From positions 38,730,501 through 38,794,500 of the forward strand of contig CM076154.1 of the NCBI GenBank assembly GCA_038025085.1: a DNA stretch of 64,000 nt, written 5' to 3'. This DNA comes from Tetragonia tetragonoides (taxonomy: Eukaryota; Streptophyta; Magnoliopsida; Caryophyllales; Aizoaceae). Shown one piece after another: positions 11,840 through 24,900 of this stretch. The notes beneath the pieces are model-generated. The model ran no database searches, had not been told where the DNA came from, and saw only the letters and a list, made by a program, of their open reading frames with translations. A program made the position numbers and the translations under genes. How positions within the stretch are numbered: the stretch's first letter is position 1; every line of letters begins with the position of its first letter.

Positions 11840-12920
11840 TTAGGCTAGGTTACGTTGGTGATCCTGTTCCATTCAAGATAGTATTACGGCCACGAATCAA
11901 ATTTATCGTGACCTGCTTGGGTTAGACTCTATTAGAGGTTTAACTCGATTTGAATTGATTGATGAATGATTCAAATCTAAACTCCAAGCTTGGACTCCTT
12001 TAATAAACTTGTTCTTTTATACTCCATTGATCTGTAACATTGTATTGTTTTATCTTTACATATTCCAATGATTAATGCTATTGGTCCCTCTACCAATAGC
12101 ACTCTTTATTTTAGCTATTTTATATTTTAAAAAAAAAAGAAGGAATTAGACACGAAACACACAACTTTATTCTTCAATTTTTTTTGATAATTAAAACTTT
12201 GTTATTCAATTAAGTTATTGTACTGTTTTTCACCAAATAATAGTCACTCTTATAGCATCATGATGGTCATGTGAATGGAGGTAATAACAAAAACAGAGAA
12301 GAAACTTAGCCATCGTGAATTGACACAAGGGATCAACTCATCCACATGACGGTTTAGCCTTTATGTTTCCAAGAGAAACATGACCTCAACCTAACTAGAT
12401 TCCCAGGGAGCAACAGTGATTCTTGCAGATCAGGAAACACAGAACAATACGATCTTTCTGAAATTAACCCAAAAGGCAACAACCAACACTTGTGACAAAC
12501 TTTAGGGGTAACTAAAATGGATTTAGAAGCTGTTAAGCACCGCAGATCGAAGGTGGGCCTCTGCACGATTATGAGGTCACTCATTGGCCAAAAACCAATG
12601 CTATCTTCAGTCTTGCGCCACTGGACTCACTTTGCCACTAGGCTAACAATAGCTAGATGAGTTAAACGAGTTTGAGACACAGTAATGATGATAGGCGCTT
12701 AAATGATGTAAATAGAAACAACCATTGAAGGAACACCATTAAAGCAAACCAGCGGATTTACTTTAAATAACACTAGATACATAGCCAAAGAACAATGAAT
12801 GAGCATGTTCAGGATGTAGAATTCTACAGCACAACCTCACAAAAGCAGGAAAAATCTACATAAGAACTTTCTTGCCAGCTGCAGAGATAGCCGAGGAGAG
12901 AAATGCTTGTAGTTGCAATA
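11840..12920. other. Convergent intergenic region VTE4 / YAK1
   Basis: 1081 bp between the VTE4 stop and the YAK1 stop, which transcribe toward each other. It should hold both 3' UTRs. An A-run at 12131-12140 and T-rich tract near 12180 are present; no other gene or repeat was recognised. Confidence 0.6.
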
Positions 12921-15900
12921 TTACGCAATCCTTCCATAGTCTTTTCTTCCACGAGATGATGGCGGAATGTTGACAAGTGGATTTGTCTTACGACCTACAA
13001 GACAAAGGCACAAATGGTCAGAAATACGAATACTCTTGTTACATCTTCCCCTATTTATCCACGTGTTGACTTACCCCATGGAGTTCCATTATTGAATGAG
13101 CTACCTCCAGGAGAGTGTGGATTCCCAGGGCCATAGCCTAAAGAACCATATGGTGACTTCATATGATTCCCCTCATTCCCATGAATAACTGATGATCTTC
13201 CATGGTTGGCTCGCTGACTAGGTGGCTGGCCCAAACGACTTGGAGAGGTTGGCGACATGTGAGGCAGAAACAGTGGTGTCTTTGCCATGGAACGCCCATA
13301 TCCAGGAGGCAGATTGTAGACTGATGGCGGACTACCCACTTCTGGTTTAGAAAATCCCTGACTCGGTCCCCTGGATCAAAATACAAGACACACATTAGAA
13401 CAAGTTCAGCCTTAGGCTTTCTAGGGTTGCCTTATGCCTCCAACTCTCCATGTCCTGCTCATAATGTTCGACGTGCACATACTAGGGCAAAGATCACTAT
13501 GCTATTTTTGCAAAGGAGCAAGAACAAACTATGGATTTCTGCCGATTCCCGGGGATGCAGAAAGAAGGGAAAAAACCAATAAATAACCATGTACCAAGCC
13601 AATGAACTAAGAGGAGACTGGGAGAACTAAAAGTAAGGTACATGGAAAAGTATGGAGGGCAAAAGTGCCGAACAATTGCAACAATAGGCTCTTAAAAGGT
13701 GACACATATGCAGCCCCTCTATCCCCATTGCATGGCCCCCGGCGCCAGAAACAAGCGAAAAAACAAAAAAGATTTTCCAACTCCTTTTACCCTCCCCTCC
13801 CACACAGTCCTCCAGGTGGAGCTATCCATTTATATTTCCATATCAATTTACTTTTACTCTATCACTCTCCATCCATATACATACCATATCGATAGCCACG
13901 CCCAATCTACTTTTACTCCACCCATACCCATCTAACTCAACTTCATTCACTCATATACATATCTAGTGGACAAAGTGGATAAATGGATATTCGTTGCATA
14001 TCAAAATAATTTTTTCGATAAAGAAAACTTGATTATTGGCATTGGAAAAGGAAATCGATAACTGAAAGGCCACGATGTTCCAAGTTACAAATACAACATA
14101 TACATAATAGAAACCTCTTCCAAAAAGCTTCAGCAAAGAGAGTTTATATTTCATGTGGGAAAAAGACTTTATACATTGTAAAAATAAAATATTTTTTATT
14201 TATTTATTTTGGTTAAATGGGTGGATAATGGATGACGACTTGACGTGTCATCATCCATATCAGGACCAAATCAGAACCATATTTTATATATTTTGGTTAA
14301 ATGGGTGGATAAGCTGATCCTTCACTGTAAAGCCCCTGCACGCTTAACAGTCATCATCGTTAACATTGTGTTTTTTTTTTTTTTTTTTTTGATAGGACAT
14401 CATTAGCATTGTTGAAAGAAAAGAGAATCTAATCCATTAAAGCTGACCATTATTTCCACAAATTTCATGCTCTGTTCAGAAGTCAGCCTTTTAGATGTGC
14501 AACGATTATTTTGTATCAGAGGGGGAAAGAAAGGACACTCAGTAGAATTTGTACGTTTGGACAATTGATCTGGTTTTAGAACCTCAAGACTTCCAACGTG
14601 ATTGGCTTCTAAAAAATAACATACTGGCAGTCAGTTTTACTAGAAGGTAATACTAGGGGGAGAAAAAAACTTCATTAGAAGGTAAACACCAGAACAAAGT
14701 TAGAAGAGCAGAAGTGTTGCTAAGGGTACAAATCAAAATGTCTTAATTTGTTACTGAATGTTTTGTATATTGCCCAACCCTCAACAAGACCAAAAGTGAT
14801 CCTAATTAGAAATGGATAGTAGAATAAGAACTCAAAAACTACAGCATAAATAATCAAATCCACATGCATTCAACTGCCAAGAAAATCCAATAAGAAAAGG
14901 GATGATTTAAGCTAGTTAGTACAATGTTTACCTCCACACTGAGAGATTAGAATTTGTATCTAAGTCATTGTTGAATCTTCCAGTTGCACCAAAAGCTTGT
15001 GATGATGTCATGGCTTGATCAATATGCAACACTTTACCGAACTCGGAAGCAATGCCACTGGCATCAAATGTATCGTCTTGCAGTAGTAGTTCATCGCTGA
15101 AAAAGACAAAAAGCAAGTTTACAAAATGCATGCAATTTTGATGCATGCAACAGAACAAAACAAAAAACAATAAATTTATTGCACACATTTTCTCTTCCCA
15201 TAGAAAACTTGCACTTTGAAGAAATCCACTCAAATGTTTCCTAGGAGCATCTCATATCATGCAATCTTTTAACAGTAAAAAATAACACTCCGTCAATTTC
15301 CCTTTGGTGTCCAACAATAGAGGAAATATTAAGGTCGTGGAAAGAAGGTATCATACTAAGTATGGAGAGGATATCTGGTGAGTTGAAATAGGGTGAGTAG
15401 GTCAAGTTAGAAACTAGGCGACTGACAGTGAGTATGATGCGCAACAGAATGCATAGAATACTAAAGCCTTATAGAGGTCATTCTAAATGATACCAGTTGA
15501 TGTCCGGTTATCTCTGTCGCAAAGCACGGTCCTTTTAATAGTAGACTAGCTTGAAGGCACAGTCGATAAGAAAGTGACAAACATTATTTTCAGAGCCGCG
15601 ATATCTAATTAGGAAGAACACAGAAAGAGCGACATTTGTTTTGGACAGCCCAAAGTGTATGGTAAGTAGCTACCAGTGAGTAGACAATCGCAAACTAGAA
15701 AAAACTAGATATGATATGGCATTGATATACCACAATTTTCACCCAAGAGAGACACTAAGCAAATATACCTATAGTTTGGATCCCAATCACCAGGATCAGG
15801 CAATGATGCAGCATCCATCTTCTCATCAGTAGCTCCCTGGGTTGAAAGTTGCATGCTTGTACCATGCATAAAAGAACTTGGCATACTACGAAAGGAGTGA

Positions 15901-18900
15901 TCAGTAATGAAGTTACTGCTTCCATGTGGCTGTTTCCAACTCACCGCATTAGAGTTTAAAGGCATATGCAGTGGACCACCAGGCACCTGTGAGTTACCCT
16001 CAGCTTGACTGAATACAGTACCCTCAGTTGATTGTCCATGCCAGTGAGTAGTTGATGGACCCTCTTGAGATTGCAGATTTCCAGAATATCCCCAACTTTT
16101 CCTCCTATTGAAATGGCTAACTGCAGCACCTTTTCCAAGGGGAGATCCCTGACAACTTCCCCTTGCTGGCGACACGGAACCAAAATGTCCAGGAGAACCA
16201 GACACTTGAGTGAAAGTATTTGGAGGAGTAAACTGTGATGGACTGGTTCCAAGGGGCAACGGTGCAAAATTCCCTGCAGATGGACTAACACCAAGTCCTT
16301 GAGGGCGTTGAAGAACTCTCCACCTAGCATCAGGACTAGTTCCGACCATTGACATACCACCTTGAGCATGATTCAGTGCAGATGGATTAACAGGTGAAAA
16401 ATATGCAAAGGCATTAAAATTATCCCCATAGCTTCCGTAGCTACTTCCATTACAATCATTATAGCTATTATGGCTTCCTAAACTGCCATAACTACTTGCA
16501 TGTGTATATGGTGCCATTTGAAAGAGTGGACCGGTATGCATGGCTGGAGTTCGTCCAGGAACCTGCAAAAGAACACTAAAAATAGTCAACAAACGCAATA
16601 TTAGTTGGAAACCTCCCCGTCCCTCCTGCACCCTATAACACCAACACATTTGGAAAGAGAAGAAATGGTGGCACTGATTATATAACCATATATATAGAGG
16701 AAAAAAGTGCATCTAAAAGGCTGCAGCTTACATTAGGAGAGAGGCCAGCTGCAAACCAATGCCCTCCACCTGGATGATGGTCCACCTTGAAATTTTGTGA
16801 AACCGGCTATTCAATAAAAAATAAAAAAAATCAGCAAGAGTTGTCAAAAGGAAGAGTTATGGAAACTTTTCTTGATTCAAAAAGGTCAAAGAAAAGAGGT
16901 AGAGGGAAGGGAAAAAAATACTTCAACGCTAATGAACAACTAACCACAGCAACATAACAGCCCTCACAGTGACTAAAATAAAGACCATGACAAAGCTTGT
17001 AGCTTTACAACTCAATGAATAGCTGAAAATAGAGAAATAAAGCTTCACAAAATATGACACGAATAGGAGGAAAGTAATATTGGCAGGCATAGAGGTTGGA
17101 TTCCAGTTTTCATAAAAGCTCACATCAAGTGGACTCGGTCAAGCCTTCTTTCTATTAGCGGTTCATTCTCTTTGCAACCTTGACCACTGTTAAACTCTAT
17201 CTGAAAGTTTAAAACTCCTTTGAAGGTGGGTGCTTTTGTGTTAAAATATGTTTATTCTTAGGTGAGAATTTTTATTTTACTTTATTTAAATCGAATGAAT
17301 AACTGAAACAAGAGGACATGGAGGCCTTCCAGAAATTTTTAATCACAAATCACCGCAATGATGTTGAACGTCAGTAAGGGCGATCCCCTTCAAAGCCCCA
17401 CTTGCTTTGGCCCACAAAGAAACCAAATACAGCACACAGTGACATACAAAACCCAGTGGCCTAGGTAAGAAAAAATCCGAGCATGCGGACATCAACCAAA
17501 TGCACTAAAAACGCACCCCTCACACCAAAAAGCTTCCGCCAACAAGTCCAAGTGAACTAGGACAAGAAAATATGTAAGGAAGTCTTGCTAGTCCTGTTAC
17601 AAAGCACACAAACTTGAACCTTTAAATAAGAAATTGTGATGGTGCTATAAGGTGGTGAAGGAGGAATTTGCACGAGAATGCACCACAGGGATCTCCAACC
17701 CGAACCTGAGAGTCCTTAATGGGGACAATATGAATGGTATCCACACTAAGCAAAGAGGTCAACTACTCTCTCCATAAATGAAGATCCCTAGGCCCACCGT
17801 GACTACAAAAGAAAGCAACGATAGGCGCATCATGGAACTGGTAAATCCGAGGATACCTAGAAGAGAATGAGACGTCCCCATCACAGTGTCAATACATGTA
17901 TCTTGATAGAAGACTGTTGAAAGATTCCAGGTAAGGACTTGCTAAAAAGCTTTCTTATAATAATAATAGTAGCAGGGAATTAAATAGCAGCCATAATTGC
18001 GAATGCGGTAACACTCGCAATATCGTGGATATGTATTGTCACGCGTTTCACGTAGCGGATGGCGGTAATTGCAGTGTGAATGGCTCATGTAAAGGGTTGT
18101 TTGCACTTTTATATGTAAGTTGTAATCTTGCTTCACAGTCTTAATACTAACATATGTTCAAACTTATTATAAAGCAGATAAGATTAGTGAAAATAAACAA
18201 ACAAAATAGTATAAAGTAATATGATAACAATTCAATAGTCATGTCTCATAAATAATGGTAGATAGCGCCGCTTTATGTAACGCAACGACCGTGATTGGCT
18301 TTTTTTTGGAGAAAACATGGTTATTCGGGCTTTGCCCAATCAATCCCATGGCTTTGATGTTAACGGCCTGGATTTGAGGGTGCTCAAACCTGGGACCTTT
18401 GGAATAGATCTCACTTACCGTTCACCTTTACAGTGCAGTGAAAAGCATAGTGTCAAGTTCAAAACCCTTTACATGGCAGACACCTACATCGAGTAGCGGC
18501 TGCAGAGACAGCCATTTGTCTTAATGGCTATTCTCTGATACACTTTCTTTTGTGCATTGTTAACCAGTTTCATTTTGTTACTTAACAGAAATATGAATTT
18601 ATTAAAATCGTCTTAGAAAAGATTAACCATAAGATCACAGGAACAAATAGTAATTATAGAGCACAATATAATAATTACGACAATCAATGACCATCTGACT
18701 GGAAAAATCAGAGTATTAATACTAAAAAAAGAATTTCTCAAAAAAACAAAAACATACTAAAAAAGAAAAATCCAAAAAAATAGTACAATGGGAATTGGGA
18801 AGCCATCCCAAAGTGACTAAAAAAAGATAAAAAAAACTGCTGATATGATCGAACTGGACTCTATTAGCAGGAATTCAACAACGCCCAATGCAATATAAAT

Positions 18901-21900
18901 AATGATAAGCACAGCACCGAATACTGGAAATTTGTCTGCTTTAACCTTCATAACCAACATAAATAACTGGTGCATACAACTACTCACCATACGAGGAGTC
19001 TCAGGGGAGGGTTCATAAGGACATGTGAATGGCTCCCCTGTCACAAAAGGATGTTTTGAGGCCTAGATGTAAAACAGTGAAACTATATCAATATAACTGA
19101 AACTATCACATAATGAAACTGCTGATGGAATAGAAAACAACAGAACCTGAAAGGGAGACCATCTTTTTGCAGGATCAAACTGAACAAGTCCTCGCAAAAA
19201 ATCAATAAGCGCAGATCGAACTTGCCTTTCTGCATTATTACATAGTAACATACACAAATGTTTCAGAATAAAACATAAAAGGGGATGTCTTCTGAAAGGT
19301 CAAAGCAGGGTACAGACCTTTAACTATGTCTTCTTCAGCTAGGTTTTTCCTGTAAGGATAGGCTGCAACAATTCCTTCCAGATTCATATAATTGAAATAC
19401 TCTTTGCCAATCACAGGCTTCTTCTCCCTCTGTCACAAAGTGACAAAAAATGAAGAAGGTCAATTCGGAGGCAAGAAACTGAAAAAAAAATCAACTTATC
19501 TTTCCATGGAAAGGTCAATGATAGAATGATACACCTCAAAATCTACCTCAACCTAATTAACATTGACATAACTTATTGCCCTTTAAATTTTCTAAAATGA
19601 TTTTATAAATTTCGGGCTTTTTTTTATATCATCCCTGCTTCTCTGGAATCAATAAGTTAATGCCAAAACCCTAGGCTATGTTGCAAGGAGAAGGGTGTAA
19701 GAACAGAAACGGGAATGGGTTTGGGGCAAAACTAGTTCTCAAAGAAGTAGGGAATGGGTATGGAAATTTATAACATATACATTGCTTTTTTTAGATAAGA
19801 AAGTCATATTAATAAAGAAATAATTACAATCTAAGAGAACCAGGAGTTCTCAAATTTTTCTTTATCTCTTTACAAATCATCCATCAGCTTGAAGCACACC
19901 TTGATAAAATATTCACATTGAGAAGATATTTTATCATATTTTTGGTATGACTAAAAACAATACTACCATTTTAGTTCTGGTCAAATGTTTGTAAATATGA
20001 ATTAAGACAAAATAAATATAATTTATAATCCCTTTAAATTGTGTTTGGGAATGGAGTAAAAAGTCCAAATTTCAACCAAGCAAAAGATGCACTCCCAACA
20101 AGATGGTGCTATGCATTGAATTGTTAATGTAAGGAAGACAAGAAGAGAGGAATTTTCAAATAACAAGGTTGCGGATCTTATTTGGGGTTCTATCAAAATA
20201 CCATGGATTTGGATCAATTCCAAATTCATACTTGATTCAATTATTTAAGCATAATAGTGGAATAGATTGCTGTGTCGGGAGAGTTTTGTGTGCCCAACTA
20301 CGGTGGGCGAGTTCTTGCAGTTATGATTTGTTGTGATGAGGAGGAGTAAGGAGGGGAGGTTGTTGTGGATGTGTGCCTGCATGGCTATTCTTTGGTGTAT
20401 CTGGTTGGAGAGGAACTTGAGGGTCTTCTCTAAGACTCAGAAGTCTCCGGATTTAGTTTGGGATCACATAGTTTATTTGGCGTCCCTCTGGGCTAAGGCG
20501 GCGGGGGCCTTTAAGGGTGTCCCCTTTCTTGTTATTGAGGATGCCTTATCATCCACATTTTTGTATTCTTTAACATTTGATTAATAAAAACATTTCTTAT
20601 CTAAAAAAAGCATAAATTAAACTAGAGTCCTCCATTTCAAATCCATGTTCCTTGCTTGGAAACAAAACAAAACGAAAGAATAGATGACTCTTTGACAAGT
20701 CCTTTCATGTTTTGGTAGCACAATAGGCTAATGTCGAATGTAAAGTTGATGATTTCATGTTTTGGTAGCACAATAGGCTAATAGCACTTCTGCAAGGCTG
20801 TATGCAGGTCTAATGTGCTTCCTAAAGCTTATATCATTGTTTGGACAGCTTCCCAGAATCTGTTAGAAAGTCAATTATTCTAGTTGTCTCTCGAGTGGCT
20901 AAACGTTTAGATGGGTGGAAGGAAGTTAATTTTTCTGGGGGGGGGGGGGGGTAGGATCACCATCTTACAGTCCTGTTAACTAGTATCCCACTTTGGAGTG
21001 GCTAATAGGATTAAGAGATTGATGAGGCTTTTTCTTTAGTCTTGGGCAGGTGAGGGTAAGAGAGATCACCTGGTTAGCTAGGAGCTTGTGTGTAGGCCGA
21101 AGACGATGGGGGCTGGGTTTTGGTAGATTAGTCTCCGTGGGTAAGTGGTTGTGGCAGTTTCCCTTGGAATCTGGTTCCTTACGACACCGAGTTATCACAG
21201 CACAATGGGTGGGACGCTTATGCCGGTTAACAATCTCATCTTTCTTTTCTTCTCTCTCGTGGAGAGGTACAATGTGGGTAATGGTCGTCGAGTTCGGGTA
21301 TGGAAGGATGTGTGAAAATGTTATATGACTTTCTCTTTCGCATATCCTCGGTTTATCGGCTGTCCACCCTTCATGGGGCCAAGTGTTTGATTTTTATTCA
21401 GACAGTGGTGGGTCGGGTCCTGGGACTTACACTTGCGCCGACCACCACGTGATATAGAGATGGAGGAACTTGTTTCCCTCCTGAGTGTTTTCCGTTCTAC
21501 TCTTCTCGTCCCTAAGGACTATTCTCGAACTTGGATTGGGTATCCTTCTGGGGTCTTCTCTTGCAAGTCCTTCCTCCATCAACTTAGCCTTCCTTCACAG
21601 TTTCCCCAAATTTCCCTTTGTCCACTTATATTTGAAGTCTTAGGTTCCTCTGAAGGTTCGTGCTTTCGTGTGGACTTTGGTGCTAGGTATGTTGAATACG
21701 TATGATATAGTGCAACGAGGAAGGCCGGGCTGGTGGTTTCTTTTACTAGGAATGTGTGTTATGCGTCGCCAAGGAAGGGGGAGATCGTTTGCATTTGTTT
21801 GTGATGTGCGAGTTTGCCAGGGCTAGGCTGTTGTGTGGGGAGCCTTTTGTGTGTCCAGCTAAATAGGCCATTTCCTTCGGCTCCGTTTTGCTGCTATGAG

Positions 21901-24900
21901 GAGGGGGAAGGAGGGTAGGTTGTTGTGGAGGTGTGCTTGCATGGCTATTCTCTGGTGCATTTGGCTGGAGAGGAATTCAGAGTCTTCTCTGATGAGGGGA
22001 AGAATATTGATTTCATTTGTTATACTCCATTTGGCCTCCCTTTGGTCTAAGGCGACTGAGGCTTTTAAGAGTGTTCCTCTTACAGTTATTCAACGCCGTT
22101 GGCATGGTTTGTAGATATTTGGCTTTGCTTTTGAGGATGCCTTATCCTCTTATATTGTATCCTTTCAACATTTGATTCATTAAATTTTTTTTCTTATCTA
22201 AAAAAAAAGACACTTATTCTAGTTCTTGGCATTTGAGTCTGTCTTTGAATGAGGTAAGCTGGTTTCGACCAGAAACACCAAGGATGTACTGATGACTTGA
22301 AAATAAGGTTGAAATGCGAACTTCAATTCTGGTGGTGTATGTGGAAGTAGATTATGGAAAAAGTTCCAGTGCTGATGTAAAGTTGGACACAACTGCTTCG
22401 TACAAGTGACTAGATTCATGGGATAAACTCACCAATTCATAAGCTTGAAAGCGTGATTTTGTTTCTTCTGGGTGTACATGTGAGGCAACCCTATGTCTCC
22501 TAATTGTATTCTTTTTTTCTAAACAAAAGATGACAAAGTGTTGAACAAAAATAAAGTGTTGACCAGCATTTTTTTTTTTTAAATTCCCTTCCTGACCAAC
22601 TGATCAATACAAAAAGTAACTAAGATTCATATCAAATTCATAACAATAGACTTCTATGAGCCCTTTCTTAAACACATAAATTCTGGTGTATAAATACTTA
22701 CAGCTTCATACTCTTCCTCAGTTAATGCTTGGTAAGCACTTCTCCCCCCTGTTGAAACATGCCTGGCATCTACATGATCAACATTTCCCACAAACTTGAA
22801 GAACTTACTAGTGTTCTTTGCTTCCTTCAGTAGATAATCAGAGGGTTGCCCCCTACAATAATTCAAGTAAAGAAAGCACTCAGTGAAGATAATTACAGAA
22901 AGTCCAATATCACAATTATTCTTCTCTATTTGGCTAACAGAAAATAGCCGCTACGATAACAGCAATCAGTGCATACTTCAACTCTATCCCACTCTAGAGT
23001 GTACAAGTACAATAATGTCCATTCTGTTTTAGGTTGCAACAATCAGCTGGTTGAGCTAGTTTAGAAGTGGAATGTTTACTAGTTTATTACCCTCCATGGT
23101 ATATTTAAGAGGCCCTGCTAGGACAGCCTGAGTAAAAAGCAATCAATGGCACAGTACAGCCATACTTAGAGAAACATCAAGATACTGGCATACTTACAGA
23201 AAACATCTAAATACTTGCAAAAGGTTACACGAGCACAACCTGAGTAAAAAGCAATCAATGACACAGTACAACCATACTTGCAGAAACATCAAGATACTGG
23301 AATACTTCCAGAAAACAACTAAATACTTGCAAAAGGTTACACGAGCACAGCCTGAGTTAAAAAGCAATCAATGGCGCGTAATAACCACATTTAAAGTAAC
23401 ATCGAGATACTTGCATACTTACAAAAAACATCTAAATACTGGCAAAAGGCTACACAAGGACAGCCTGAGTAAAAAGCAAAGAATGCACGGTACAACCATA
23501 CTTAAAGGAAACATCTAGATACTGGAAAAAAAATTACATGAGGGCAGCCTCATTAAAAGAGGGATCAATGGCACGTACAACCATACTTGCCCACGCTAGG
23601 ACAGCCTGAGTAAAAAGCAAGCAACGGCACCGTACAAGCACATTGGAAGAGAACATCTTACATGATGGCCGTCATCATGAGATAGAGGGAGTAACATAAT
23701 CTATGAATATTACTTTTTAGCTTTGAGAGAAATAAGTTTTGAGCCTCATCATATGGTCTTATGCATCTATCTAAGTCAATCAAGTCCATTTTCTTCATTT
23801 ATTAATGTAATTTATTAAATAAAATAATAATAAAATAATGGCACAAACTAGCAAGAGATCCAAGAGGCATATTAGGCCTACACCTTGTCCTAGGCTCATG
23901 GGAAATCGTCCCCTATCAAAAGATTCTAAGGCCCATATTCTGTTTGCTTGTGTTTAAAAGTGTACAACAATAACAGCTACAACCACGGTTAGAAATCGCG
24001 GCATCGGTCGCGATTGCGGCGTCGCGAAAGCGGACCGATCTCTGTGACGTGTATTAAGTCGTGCCTGCCGCGGTATGAATTGTTAACAATAACGACCATA
24101 TCGGCCATGTATTGGTCGAGTATCGGCCATTTAAAAAACAACGTTACGTAACGGGATATCGCGTATCGGCAACGTCAAAAACCTTTCGTCGCGGCCGATA
24201 TTTAATACCATGGCTACAACGACCTCCAAGTGAGTATCCCACCAAGGGCCGGGTATGGGTCCACATGTATTTTACTACTAGCTAGTCGCCACTCACGATT
24301 GAAAATTTAAAATTTTGAAAACAACTCAAAGAATATTGAAAAACTTGAAAGAACAAGTGAACAAATGGGTGGATGAATAAATGAGTAAATGACTGAGAGG
24401 CAGAATGGCGATATAAATAAATTAATCAAAAGTAAATACAATAAAAAGAGAGTGCACAATAGCAGGTCAATGAAAGGTAGGGTTACAAGGACAAGAGTAA
24501 AAAGATAATTTCAAATTGTTGGAAGTGAACAAATGGATGGAGAATCAATGAGTAAATGACTGAGAGTCGGAATGGAGATACAAATAAATTAATCAAAAGT
24601 AAATATACCAACAAGGGAGTGCACAAAAGCAGGTCAACCGTCAATGAAAGGTAGGTTTACAACGACAAGAATAAAAAGATAAAGAAACCTAAACGCAAGT
24701 TCCTAAGAAAAGCAAAACACCCCTCTATCTAGATTCCTCCACATGTATCCTACTATGCCAAAGTTCTCTATCAAGTGCTATTGAGCTCTCAAAGGGTCGA
24801 ATCCTGCCTGATCATCTCTTCTGTATTCTTCTTCGTCCATCCTCTTCTTCTCTTAGAAACCCTAAGTATAATCGTTTTGCACCTGCCTGGATGTCTCCTT

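Noticed and set aside
13665..13935. Overlapping C-rich open frames in YAK1 intron 16
   Set aside because: Low-complexity Pro/Ser/His translation between confirmed exons 16 and 17; no known domain.
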